Source: Terriglobus albidus (GTDB taxonomy: Bacteria > Acidobacteriota > Terriglobia > Terriglobales > Acidobacteriaceae). Taken from it: a stretch of DNA of 64,000 bases. The stretch is from contig NZ_JAGTAS010000032.1 in the NCBI RefSeq assembly GCF_025685425.1, positions 116,483-180,482 of the forward strand. Reading direction: 5' to 3'. Below the pieces are notes generated by a model. It made no database searches, was not told where the DNA came from, and was given only the letters and a program-made list of their open reading frames with translations. How positions within the stretch are numbered: the stretch's first letter is position 1; each line of letters opens with the position of its first letter. The translations under genes and the position numbers were made by a program. This document shows, piece by piece, positions 1 through 8,822 of this stretch.

Positions 1-2948
1 TTGACGATCGCATTGCCTGATACAACACTGAAGGTTACCGGAAGCCCCGACGTAGCTGTAGCCGTCAAGCCGAAGGTTGCATCACCGTAGGTGTGGTTAG
101 CGATCGGCGAGAAGGTGATGGTCTGCGACGTCGGAGCGGTTCCGGTACCGGAGAGCGCCACATACTGCGGCGCGGTTACGCCGTCATTGAAGAAACCGAA
201 GATGCCGGTACGAGGACCGGACGCAGTCGGCGTAAACGTGAGATTGACGGAGCAGCTCGCACCGACGGCCAGCGGGGCGCTGAAGTTGCAGTTGCCACCC
301 GTGGTGACAGCGAAATCACCGGTAATGCCCGTGGGAAACTGGCTATCGAAGTTCAAGGGCATATTCCCGACGTTCTGCATCGTCACGGTTCTGGCGGTGC
401 TGGTGGTGTTGACCTGCACTCCACCAAAGTCGAGCATGCCGTTCGGTGTAAGCTCGCGCACGACCTGATTGCTTTGGTCATTGATAAAGAGATACCCGGA
501 CGGGCTGACCGCGACGCCAGCCGGGAATGCAAGAGCAGTTGCTGTCGCTGGGAGATCGTCACCGTTGTATCCGTCGTAGATGAAGTTGTTGCCAGCGACG
601 GTAGTGATGATGCCCGACGGATCGATCTTGCGGATAACCATGTTGTAGTAGTCGGCGACGAAGACATTCCCGGCCGCATCCACCGCAATGCCTTCCGGGT
701 AGTTGAGCTTGGCGCTTGTGGCCAGTCCGCCATCTCCACCATAACCGGTAATACCAGGCTGTCCCGCAACCGTCGTAATAATGTTTGTGGTGTGGTCGAT
801 CTTGCGAATGACGTGATTATTGTGATCGGAGATAAAGATATCGCCGGCCGTATTGACCGCCACGCCCATGGGCGTATTGAAGTGGGCAGAGAGCGCAGGG
901 CCGCCGTCGCCACTGTAGCTGCCCCCTCCCTGAACACCGGCAATGGTAGTAATGATGCCGGCGGTATCGATCTTGCGGATGACGTTATTGCCGCCGTCCG
1001 CGAAGTACATGTTGCCCAACGTGTCGAAAGCAATGCCGGAGGGCCCACAGATCGCGGCCTGCGTCGCCGGATGGCCATCACCGCTGTAACCGCACGAGGT
1101 ATTCGCTCCGAGAGAGATCCCGACGCCGGCGACCGTGTTGATCGTGCCATCGGTCAATGAGATCTTGCGAATGCGGGAGTCAAAGCCATCGGAGATATAG
1201 AGATTGTTATGTGCATCGATGGCCATCGGCCCTGGACTCTGCAGAATTGCGCTCGTCGCCGGCCCCCCGTCACCGGAGATGCCGTAGTTGTCGCACTGTG
1301 CGGGGTTTGCGCCCGCAATGGTTGTAATGATGCCGGTGTTGCCATCCACCTTGCGAACCTGGCAGTAGGGATACTCCGCGAGATAGAGGTTCCCGGAGCT
1401 GTCTACGGCGATTCCGTTTACGCCGTTAAGCGATGCCTGCAATGCCGGCCCATTGTCTCCGCGATTCCCCGGGGTTCCGCCATGTTTGCCGGCGACGATG
1501 AACATCTGGCCCGACGAGAGCGCCAGCGCAGAACCAAGACCTGTACTGGTCAGCGTCTTTGAGATCGTCGAGGGCGTATCGCTGGTGTGAAGCGTCACGT
1601 CGAAGCTGCGGATACCCTCTGCCGTCGGCGTAAAGACAATATCCATCGTGCAGAAGCCGTTGAAGCCGCTATACACCGGCATCGTGGTGCGGCATGGGTA
1701 TGCCTGCGCGCTGTAGGTCGGCGCCAGCGCAAAGTCGCCGGTGAAGCTGATCGAGGTGAGATTGATGTCGGTGTTGCCGTAGTTCTCCAGGATCAGGCGC
1801 TGGGGTTGTGATGTATTCCCCACACGGGTCATTGGGAATTTCTCGGGATGCAGCACCACCTGGTAGGCGAAGTTCCATGAGGAGACCGTGAAGTAGAGAT
1901 AGTTGCCGGCCGGGTCGACCGCGAGACCACGGGGGGAGTCGATCATTGCTGCATCGGCCGGCAAGCCATCCAGTGGGTAGGGCGAGGCCACGCCAGTACC
2001 CACAACCGTAGAGATAATTCCGCTGGAGTTCACCATGCGGATCCTTCGTCCGCCGGCGTCTGCAATGTAGACATTTCCGGCGTTATCCGCAGCCAGACCT
2101 GCGGGAGAGATCAGTTGTGCCGATGTTGCCGGCCCGTTATCGCCCGAGCTGCCATAGACTCCTGTCCCCGCAAACGAGGAGATGGTGCCCTGCGGCGTGA
2201 CCATGCGAACGTTATGGGCGGTTGAGTCGGAGATGTAGAGGTTCCCCAGCTTGTCCAGGGCAATGGCGGTGGGCGTGAACTTCGCTGAGGTGGCGGGGCC
2301 TCCATCGCCGTTGCCGCTGGCCGGGTTTCCGCCACCGGCATAGAGACTAATGATGTTGGTCGTCGTGTTCACCACGCGCACCGTGTTGGAGGAGGTGTCG
2401 GCGATGTAGACGTTGCCGGAGTTATCGACGGCAACATAGGCCGGAATCATCTTCGCCGCTGTCGCCGCTCCTCCGTTGCCGCTGGAGCCTGTACCATTGC
2501 CGCCGGCAAAGGTTGATATATTACCCGACGTGTCCACCTTGCGGACCACGAAGTTCGAGGTGTCGGCGATGTAAACATTCCCCGCCAGATCCACGGCAAC
2601 GGCGTTCGGCGAGGTCATCTTCGCCGCGATCGCCGCACCGCCGTCACCGGTATTTCCCGATTGTCCGCTGGTTCCGGCAAAGATCGTCGCAGTCTCTGTC
2701 GGATCTACCTTACGAACGATACGATTGCCGCTATCCGCGATATAGAGATTGCCGGCGAAATCGACAGCAATTCCCTGCGGATTGGATAGAACCGTGTTCG
2801 CAACCGCATTTGTATTCACGGCTCCTACCCCGTACATCGGGGCGGCGAATCGAAGGTTCTGTCCATCCATCGGGGTGATTCCACCCAGAGAGAACAGCGT
2901 AAGCATGAGAACAACAAGGCGAGTAAGGACAAAACGCAAATACGACAT
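1..2948 (-). CDS. secreted NHL-repeat / choice-of-anchor / MBG-domain protein (3' end outside window)
   Basis: The minus-strand frame is open from an ATG at 2948 to the window edge (about 982 residues), so the C-terminus is missing. The start has a GGAG ribosome site 7 nt upstream and a signal peptide (SYLRFVLTRLVVLMLTLFSL). Residues from about 40 hold serial NHL repeats of the form GIAVDFAGNLYIADSGN followed by R-K-V-D, which should fold as a six-bladed propeller. Next comes a choice-of-anchor D-like segment (around 1560-1860 and 180-430), then the start of an MBG Ig-like domain (YGDATFGLTATATSGLPVTF) at the cut edge. Such proteins are common in Acidobacteria and are extracellular; ligand and role are unknown. 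Its leader carries a TIR element at 2972-3121. Confidence 0.85.
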   Translation of the reverse strand, partial: MSYLRFVLTRLVVLMLTLFSLGGITPMDGQNLRFAAPMYGVGAVNTNAVANTVLSNPQGIAVDFAGNLYIADSGNRIVRKVDPTETATIFAGTSGQSGNTGDGGAAIAAKMTSPNAVAVDLAGNVYIADTSNFVVRKVDTSGNISTFAGGNGTGSSGNGGAATAAKMIPAYVAVDNSGNVYIADTSSNTVRVVNTTTNIISLYAGGGNPASGNGDGGPATSAKFTPTAIALDKLGNLYISDSTAHNVRMVTPQGTISSFAGTGVYGSSGDNGPATSAQLISPAGLAADNAGNVYIADAGGRRIRMVNSSGIISTVVGTGVASPYPLDGLPADAAMIDSPRGLAVDPAGNYLYFTVSSWNFAYQVVLHPEKFPMTRVGNTSQPQRLILENYGNTDINLTSISFTGDFALAPTYSAQAYPCRTTMPVYSGFNGFCTMDIVFTPTAEGIRSFDVTLHTSDTPSTISKTLTSTGLGSALALSSGQMFIVAGKHGGTPGNRGDNGPALQASLNGVNGIAVDSSGNLYLAEYPYCQVRKVDGNTGIITTIAGANPAQCDNYGISGDGGPATSAILQSPGPMAIDAHNNLYISDGFDSRIRKISLTDGTINTVAGVGISLGANTSCGYSGDGHPATQAAICGPSGIAFDTLGNMYFADGGNNVIRKIDTAGIITTIAGVQGGGSYSGDGGPALSAHFNTPMGVAVNTAGDIFISDHNNHVIRKIDHTTNIITTVAGQPGITGYGGDGGLATSAKLNYPEGIAVDAAGNVFVADYYNMVIRKIDPSGIITTVAGNNFIYDGYNGDDLPATATALAFPAGVAVSPSGYLFINDQSNQVVRELTPNGMLDFGGVQVNTTSTARTVTMQNVGNMPLNFDSQFPTGITGDFAVTTGGNCNFSAPLAVGASCSVNLTFTPTASGPRTGIFGFFNDGVTAPQYVALSGTGTAPTSQTITFSPIANHTYGDATFGLTATATSGLPVTFSVVSGNAIV

Positions 2949-2971
2949 GGCTGCTCCGGGGGAGGGCGATG

Positions 2972-3121
2972 GAGCATTCTCCTAAAGGAGTAGAGCGGAG
3001 TGTCGCGGTCCCGGGCGAACGAAGTTCGCTGGGGTGCCGTTCTGGCAGTTTGCGCCGTTTTCCTTCGAAGAAAACGGCATTCACAGATTTATCCAACGCT
3101 ACAGTATTAGGAGAATTGCTC
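2972..3121. repeat. MITE-like element, ~150 bp, with terminal inverted repeats
   Basis: The ends GAGCATTCTCCTAA (2972-2985) and TTAGGAGAATTGCTC (3107-3121) are inverted repeats with one extra base. An inner hairpin GCCGTTTTC/GAAAACGGC lies near 3050-3074, and GAACGAAGTTCGC near 3015 is also palindromic. It encodes nothing and sits 24 bp upstream of the NHL-gene start, between that gene and the divergent CHAT gene. Only one copy is seen in this window. Confidence 0.6.
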
Positions 3122-3232
3122 TAATGCCTCAATTGAGTGGAACTATCTTGCTCGTGGGCAGCCGAACGCAGATTATTACCACCCGTCACAAAAATTTCTT
3201 CACCTCCGGACAGCGGGCACTTGCCGATTGAC

Positions 3233-3346
3233 AAAGCCTTTTTCCTGTAAGTGTCGCGTAGGGTTTCCGCATGGATGGGCGTTTTCCGCAATGAAAACGC
3301 CGCGGCACTCCTCTTCCGGGATACCCAGCAACAGGAAAAATGCTCT
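3233..3346 (+). repeat. 112-bp hairpin MITE, copy 1
   Basis: The element runs from a degraded left end (AAGCCTTTTTCCTG) to a right end AGGAAAAATGCTCT. The inner hairpin GGCGTTTTC-cgcaat-GAAAACGCC is at about 3278-3301. It belongs to the same family as the copies at 13163, 20525, 21620, 33246 and 63658. It ends 42 bp before the CHAT gene start. The rest of the 2949-3388 gap (3122-3232) shows nothing recognisable. Confidence 0.75.
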
Positions 3347-3388
3347 AGGATGGAACCGTTCCATACTTAGTCGAAACCGGGCGGGCCA

Positions 3389-6088
3389 ATGCACAGCAGA
3401 CTTCTGCGAACGATGTGTGTACTCGGATGTATGTTTCCGTGCGCTGAAGCAATGTATGCCCAGGGCGTCGTTCCTTCAGTCGAAGAGAAGTCGCTTGCCG
3501 AAGCCCTTGCAGCTCTGCCGCTGGATCAGGCGCTTCGTCAGATCCATGAGGCTCCGGTGTCGCAGATGACTCCAGGGGCGGCCATCGCTCTTCGAGATCT
3601 TGGCAACACCTATATCGATACGAAGCCGCCTCTTTCCCTGCCTCTCTATGTGGAAGCGCAGGCCATCGCAGTGCGCTCGGGAGACGATGCTGTCCGCGCG
3701 CCGATCGACTACAACGTGGGCACCGCGAATCGGCTTGCCGGAAACCTCGATGCAGCCAGAGCAGCCTTCGACGAGGCGCTGGAACTCTATACCAAGCTGC
3801 ATCCGAAGCTTCCGGATGTCGCCAAGATCCACAGCGCCCGCTCGGTGGTACGCATGTATCTGGGCGATACCGAGGGAGCCATCGCCGACGGCGAGACCGC
3901 TTACAAGGAGAATCAGCAGGCAGGCGACGAGGTCGGCATGGCGCGCGCCCTGAACAGCCTGGGCAACACCGAGATGGTGTTGGGACGCTTCGGGCGGGCC
4001 CGCCAGCGCTTTGAAGAAGGCCTCATTCTTGCGCGCAAACACAATCAACGCCAAGGCGAAGCGTATCTGCTGAACAACATCGCCGACAGCTATCTGCAGG
4101 AAGATAACGCCGAGCTTGCGCTTCCCTATGCTCTGCAGGCGATCAAGATCAAAGAAGAGCTCGGCAATCGCGAGGACCTCTACAGCTCTTTGGTCAACCT
4201 CGCCCGCGTCTATGATTCCAGCGGCCGCAACAAGGAAGCGATTGAGACCATCACCCGCGCCTACGCTGTCGCCAAAGAGGTAAACAAGCCGGACGCCATG
4301 GCCCGATCGCTCGCTGAGTGGGGCGCGATCGAGGAGCACAACGGCCATTATGATGCTGCGCTGAAGTTATTGCAGGAGGGCATAGCATTCACGCTCCCGA
4401 TCAGCGATCACCTTCATGAAAACGAGATGCTGGTGCAGATCGCGGAGGCGGAGTTCGATCTCGGCCGGTACGATGACGCTGCTCGCGATGGGCAGCAGGT
4501 TCTCGATTTTGCACGGCGCGCCAGCCTTCCGAAGATGATCGAGGCAGCGGCGCTGGTCATCGCCCGTGCACAGATGAATGCCGGCAACTACGACGGCGCC
4601 CACACCTCTCTGCAAACCGCGATCGCCGCCGTCGAACAGATGCGCGACGACACCGCCGGCGGCACATTGGCTGCATCAGAGTTCTTCTCTCATCACGCCG
4701 AGGACTACCAGGCGATGGTCGAAGTCGATGTCAAACAACAGCGCTGGCAGGAGGCTTTTCTTACCTCGGAACAGGAAAAAGGCCGTGCCCTGCTCGACCT
4801 GCTCTCTCAGGGACGTATCTCCTTCGGCAGCGTTCTTACTGCGGAGGAGCGCAAGGAAGAGGCTGCACTTCGCAGAAAACTGACGCAGCTTGGGGGCCAA
4901 CGTACCAGCGCCGCCCTCGCCGCCAAACCGGACGCCCACAGGATTGCGGAGCTGGACACACAGCTGCAGGCGACGCGCACTGCCATGACAAGCTTCCGTG
5001 AACGCATGTTTGCCGCGCATCCTCAACTGGAGCGCAGGCAGGGCCGCGCCTCTCTTATCTCCATGGAACAGGCTGCGGAGCTGATGCCATCCGCTTCGAC
5101 CGCGGTGATCGAGTTTGAGATGACGCCGCATGCGACGTATCTCTTCACGCTGACTCGCGGCAAATCGGGAGCGGAGCTGCACACCTACGTCATCGACATC
5201 ACGTTGTCGGCACTGACCGCGCGCATCCGTCGGTTCGCAACCTCGCTGCAGACACGCGATCCTGGCTTTGCTGCCTCTTCCCGTTCGCTGTATCAGTTGC
5301 TGCTGGCTCCTGCGGCACATGATCTCGCTGGCAAGAGCAGCCTTGTCATTGTTCCCAGCGGCGATCTCTGGCGACTTCCCTTCCAGGCATTGCAGCGGAA
5401 CGATGGAAAGTTTCTGGTCGAGACAGCATCCGTCTCCTACGCGCCTTCGCTCTCGGTCCTGCGCGCTTACGGAAAAACAAGCCGACGGCTCTCGTCGCTG
5501 GTTGCCTTCGGTGATCCTGCGGAAGATCTTCCCGAAGCCGCCCAGGAAGTGAAGGCGGTAAGCCGCATCTATGGCAAGACACATGCTTCATCCTTCCTGC
5601 GCAAAGAGGCTTCGCTGGAGAACTTCCGTACCGCGGCTTTGACTGAAGACGATCACGAGGTGTTGCTCGCCACCCACGGCGTCTACGACGATCGCACTCC
5701 GATGAGTTCGTACCTGCTGCTCGCCTCTGGAGATACGTCTGCACGAACTGTTCCACTTGAAGCCTCGCAGATTGCGGACATGCAGTTGAAGTCGCCGCTG
5801 GTGGTGCTCTCAGCGTGTGAGACAGCGAAGGGAAAATATCAGGCAGGTGAGGGATTGATCGGTCTGGGGTGGTCATTCCTCGCCGCCGGCAGTCAGTCAG
5901 CGGTCGCAAGTCTGTGGCGGGTTGATTCTGCCAGCACTACGGAGCTGATGATTGCGTTTCACCGCGCACTCAGGCAGGGCTCGTCTCCTGCAGTTGCGTT
6001 GCAGCATGCGGGGCGCATGTTGGTACGGGACCCGAAGTATCACCATCCGTTTTACTGGGCGGGGTTTGTGGTGCTGGGGAATAACTGA
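3389..6088 (+). CDS. secreted TPR-CHAT protein (caspase-like peptidase fold)
   Basis: 899 residues. The N-terminus (HSRLLRTMCVLGCMFPCAEAMYAQ) is a signal peptide. Residues about 60-430 are tetratricopeptide repeats (for example ALNSLGNTEMVLGRFGRARQ and SSLVNLARVYDSSGRNKEAI). A charged helical linker follows, and the last ~280 residues form a CHAT domain. The caspase-type dyad is present: His763 in LATHGVYDD and Cys810 in VVLSACETAKG. CHAT-TPR proteins are known as proteases or scaffolds (separase relatives, Craspase in type III-E CRISPR), but secreted actinobacterial and acidobacterial forms have no known substrate. It stands alone, divergent from the NHL gene, with no linked defence or toxin gene, so a function in protein processing in the envelope is inference only. 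Confidence 0.88.
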   Translation: MHSRLLRTMCVLGCMFPCAEAMYAQGVVPSVEEKSLAEALAALPLDQALRQIHEAPVSQMTPGAAIALRDLGNTYIDTKPPLSLPLYVEAQAIAVRSGDDAVRAPIDYNVGTANRLAGNLDAARAAFDEALELYTKLHPKLPDVAKIHSARSVVRMYLGDTEGAIADGETAYKENQQAGDEVGMARALNSLGNTEMVLGRFGRARQRFEEGLILARKHNQRQGEAYLLNNIADSYLQEDNAELALPYALQAIKIKEELGNREDLYSSLVNLARVYDSSGRNKEAIETITRAYAVAKEVNKPDAMARSLAEWGAIEEHNGHYDAALKLLQEGIAFTLPISDHLHENEMLVQIAEAEFDLGRYDDAARDGQQVLDFARRASLPKMIEAAALVIARAQMNAGNYDGAHTSLQTAIAAVEQMRDDTAGGTLAASEFFSHHAEDYQAMVEVDVKQQRWQEAFLTSEQEKGRALLDLLSQGRISFGSVLTAEERKEEAALRRKLTQLGGQRTSAALAAKPDAHRIAELDTQLQATRTAMTSFRERMFAAHPQLERRQGRASLISMEQAAELMPSASTAVIEFEMTPHATYLFTLTRGKSGAELHTYVIDITLSALTARIRRFATSLQTRDPGFAASSRSLYQLLLAPAAHDLAGKSSLVIVPSGDLWRLPFQALQRNDGKFLVETASVSYAPSLSVLRAYGKTSRRLSSLVAFGDPAEDLPEAAQEVKAVSRIYGKTHASSFLRKEASLENFRTAALTEDDHEVLLATHGVYDDRTPMSSYLLLASGDTSARTVPLEASQIADMQLKSPLVVLSACETAKGKYQAGEGLIGLGWSFLAAGSQSAVASLWRVDSASTTELMIAFHRALRQGSSPAVALQHAGRMLVRDPKYHHPFYWAGFVVLGNN

Positions 6089-6120
6089 GACGAGTGCCCG
6101 GTAGGAATTTCCTTTGTTTG

Positions 6121-6561
6121 TCATTTCGTAGCGAATGAAAAGCGGCGAAGAATCTGCTCTAACCCTGCCTGTTCTGCAACTCCCAGGAGAAGTCGTAGAA
6201 CACGCGCAGTTGAATTGCCATCGAGATCCGCAACTCTGAACTCGCGTAGATTCCACGGCTTGTCTTCCGGTTCGGCCAGGATCTTCGCTTCGGCATCCCT
6301 CCAGCGATGATAGAGCTCGTCGACCTCCTGCCGGCTTTCCAGGTTCAGCCAGACAACGACCTTCTCTCCATTGCCATAATGTTCTCGGAATGGCGCGTTC
6401 GTCAGGAACATGCGGCAGGCCCCCTGAGAAATGCCGCCGATGCCACCGTGATCGTTTCCCCAATCAAACTGGAACCCCAGCACGTTGACGTAGTACGCAG
6501 CAGCCGCGTCGACATTACTGACCGGGATCTCAGGAACCGCCATCGGAAAGTGCGTGAGCAT
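6121..6561 (-). CDS. VOC (glyoxalase/bleomycin-resistance fold) protein, frameshifted near its 3' end
   Basis: The open frame gives 146 residues. Residues 1-115 are a normal VOC domain (MAVPEIPVSNVDAAAAYYVN, then FREHYGNGEKVVVWLNLES), a small metal-binding fold used by glyoxalases, dioxygenases and drug-binding proteins. After VADLDGN the frame turns into an arginine/leucine-rich tail. Dropping one base in the TGAATT run at 6211-6216 restores QLRVFYDFSWELQNRQG and a TAG at 6159-6161, which fits the family's normal ending. The 3' part of the annotated frame then runs into repeat-like DNA. It is either a recent pseudogene or a sequencing error. Confidence 0.75.
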   Translation of the reverse strand: MLTHFPMAVPEIPVSNVDAAAAYYVNVLGFQFDWGNDHGGIGGISQGACRMFLTNAPFREHYGNGEKVVVWLNLESRQEVDELYHRWRDAEAKILAEPEDKPWNLREFRVADLDGNSTARVLRLLLGVAEQAGLEQILRRFSFATK

Positions 6562-6580
6562 AGTGCCAACCAGCTTACGC

Positions 6581-8764
6581 CTACTCGCCTCCGGTTAGGA
6601 CATAGCTTGCGCCGGCGCGCGGAACGAAGGTGATGGCATGACCATCCGTTCGCGTCGCGACAGCAGTGCCGGAGTTCGTCACCTTCACCGTCGCGATCGA
6701 GCGGATTGCGGGCACCTTAACCGTGATGACCTGCGCGCTCTCGGGTAACGTGAGCTGTACCGTCGAAGCTTTCCCGATAGGGTAGACACAGATGCGCGTC
6801 TCGCCGTTGACCTTTTCCAGGGTGACTCCCGATCCTCCGATAAAGACCGGCGTCTTGCTTACCGGCATGGCAAAGTCCTTAAGAATCTGCTTCCCTTCAT
6901 AGATTTTTCCGGTGTCGTAGTCCATCCAGCGGCCTTCCGGCAGATAGACGTCGCGGGTTGTAGCCGAGAGATAGTCATCGCCATAGAGAGGGACGGCCAG
7001 CATCGCGTCACCGATCAGCCACTCATACCCTCTCGTTGTGGAGTTCTCACGACCATGCACATTGGCGTCATCCGGGAAGGCGATGGGCAGCGGTGTCATT
7101 GTCCATGGGTAGCCATCCGCATTTGCCTTACGGGCGTTGCTGTAGAGATAAGGCGCGATTCTGGCGTGGAACTGTGCCGAGGCCAGCATCACATCCGACA
7201 CTTCCTTGCGGAAGCTCCATGGCGGCTCGCCCATCCCCATGGAGGCGTGCAGCGAGGCCCAGCGCGCATTGCGCATCATGTAGGTCTCCATCTTCGGTGT
7301 GCGATTGGTACTGAAGTGGTTTTCGCCAAAGGTGCCGCCAACGATATCGGGATAGACATACGGGAAGCCGCTATACGCGAAGGCCAGCGCGTTGACAGGT
7401 CCACGGTCCTGTTGCTGGTTATAGTTGAAGTCGTTGATGCGGTGCAGGTCGCCATTGGATGAGAGATACCCATTGCGCTCGATGATTAACTGCTTCTGCG
7501 CGAACAGACGGTCATTGGTCGGATCGACCTTGTCGTCGCGTAGCTCGTAACCACCGTAACCGTAGAAATCCTCTTTCCATCCGTTGATACCGTAGTCCTG
7601 CCACTTCTTCACCAGGCTGATGTACCAATCCAGCGCTGCCGGGTTATGCGCGTCGAGCAGATAGTACGGCAGCTTCGGCCAGCCGCCCTTGTAGACCTTT
7701 GCTTGTCCATTCTCGGTAAGGAAGTAGCCATGCTTGACTCCTTCGTCGGAGTAAGGTCCACCAACGATGAAGGTGATACGCAGACCGAGCATGACGGCCA
7801 GCCCCTCATCACGAAAGTGCTGGATCAGCGACTTCGGATCGGGATACTTTGTCTTGTCCCAGTAGCCGAAGCTCGTGGTCTCGTGCATGGTATCTGGCTC
7901 AGCAGGCCAGAAGCCTGAACCGATCACCATCCAGGTCAGCGGGTAGCCGTCCTTCAGATAACGATCTACGCTGTCGCGGACAGTGTTCGTGTTGGTCTCC
8001 CAACCCAGAGCGCCAAAGGCTTCCCAGCCTACGCCGAAGGCCTGGTACTTCGGCATTTCTACCTTGTATCCGGCTGCTCTGCGGATGCGCAGGTACTCCG
8101 CATAGATGGCATGGGGATCGCCGAAGAAGTAGTAGAGGTGCACCTTCGCCGGTGCGTGCTTTACCCCCTGAACGATCTGCTGTGCCGAGGTATGGACAAT
8201 CTTTGTCGTTGGATCGATCAGCAGCTCGGCGAATTGCTGCTTCGGATAGATCACAAAATTACTGACCAGCCGCGAGATTCCCTGTCCGGAGAGAAATGCG
8301 TCGTCCGAGAATCCAGTCACGTCTGTGGTGAACGACTGGCCACCGGCGTTCTCATACTTCGCTCGATACACGGCATGGTCCGCCAATCCATAGGCTGGAC
8401 TGGCGCCGGCGGTTTGGAAGCGCAGCTCGGCGCCCGGCTCTGCCACATTGGCTTCAAGATCTGCACAGTGAGTGGAGAGCGTCACCTTCAGGGACATGCG
8501 CATCCCTGATGCAGTGCTTCCCTCGAGCGATACGGCGCTGGACGTAGCGCTGACCCGCTTGAACCGAACGGGCTCTCCGCCAAGCAGGACACCGGCGCTG
8601 GTGTCCGGAGTTACGATATCGCCGGCGCCCGAGGCAAAGCCGTAGCGGCCTGACGCCTCGTCGAGATGAAAGGTCAGGCCCTGATGCTGCAGACGGGTCT
8701 CCGCATAAAGGCACGACGCACACGAGATCGCGGAGACACAAAGAAGACCGGCCAGGCGTTGCAT
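6581..8764 (-). CDS. glycoside hydrolase family 31 (alpha-xylosidase/alpha-glucosidase type), secreted
   Basis: 727 residues from the ATG at 8764. The frame is open upstream to 8884, but that overlaps the end of the receptor gene, while 8764 has a GGGAGAG site and begins a clean signal peptide (QRLAGLLCVSAISCASCLYA). The GH31 N-terminal sandwich comes first. The (beta/alpha)8 barrel follows, with GWKEDFYGYGG (nucleophile Asp399), the GFPYVYPDIVGG loop and RFAQ-like segments. The typical C-terminal stretch WLIGDAMLAVPLYGDDYL then DVYLPEGRWMDYDTG is present. Family members release alpha-linked xylose or glucose. With a TonB receptor just upstream and GH2 and GH27 enzymes nearby, side-chain removal from xyloglucan-like glycans is likely but inferred. 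Confidence 0.88.
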   Translation of the reverse strand: MQRLAGLLCVSAISCASCLYAETRLQHQGLTFHLDEASGRYGFASGAGDIVTPDTSAGVLLGGEPVRFKRVSATSSAVSLEGSTASGMRMSLKVTLSTHCADLEANVAEPGAELRFQTAGASPAYGLADHAVYRAKYENAGGQSFTTDVTGFSDDAFLSGQGISRLVSNFVIYPKQQFAELLIDPTTKIVHTSAQQIVQGVKHAPAKVHLYYFFGDPHAIYAEYLRIRRAAGYKVEMPKYQAFGVGWEAFGALGWETNTNTVRDSVDRYLKDGYPLTWMVIGSGFWPAEPDTMHETTSFGYWDKTKYPDPKSLIQHFRDEGLAVMLGLRITFIVGGPYSDEGVKHGYFLTENGQAKVYKGGWPKLPYYLLDAHNPAALDWYISLVKKWQDYGINGWKEDFYGYGGYELRDDKVDPTNDRLFAQKQLIIERNGYLSSNGDLHRINDFNYNQQQDRGPVNALAFAYSGFPYVYPDIVGGTFGENHFSTNRTPKMETYMMRNARWASLHASMGMGEPPWSFRKEVSDVMLASAQFHARIAPYLYSNARKANADGYPWTMTPLPIAFPDDANVHGRENSTTRGYEWLIGDAMLAVPLYGDDYLSATTRDVYLPEGRWMDYDTGKIYEGKQILKDFAMPVSKTPVFIGGSGVTLEKVNGETRICVYPIGKASTVQLTLPESAQVITVKVPAIRSIATVKVTNSGTAVATRTDGHAITFVPRAGASYVLTGGE

Positions 8765-8787
8765 AACTCTCCCTGAAGCAAGACATT

Positions 8788-8819
8788 GCAGAGGCCCGGT
8801 CGAGCGGCCGGGTCTCTGC
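8788..8819 (-). terminator. strong intergenic hairpin between TonB receptor and GH31
   Basis: GCAGAGGCCCGG and CCGGGTCTCTGC form a 12-bp stem (one mismatch) in the 58-bp gap between receptor stop and GH31 start. There is no T-run, so it is more likely an mRNA-processing or attenuating hairpin that sets the receptor-to-enzyme ratio than a full terminator. Confidence 0.5.
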
Positions 8820-8822
8820 GGA

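Noticed and set aside
93..1160. Long plus-strand open frame of 355 codons across the NHL gene
   Set aside because: It is the antisense of repetitive NHL blades in the real minus-strand frame; the translation is Arg/Asp-rich with no domain.
3476..4348. Minus-strand frame of 290 codons opposite the CHAT gene
   Set aside because: Antisense shadow of the TPR region; no ribosome site and no family match.
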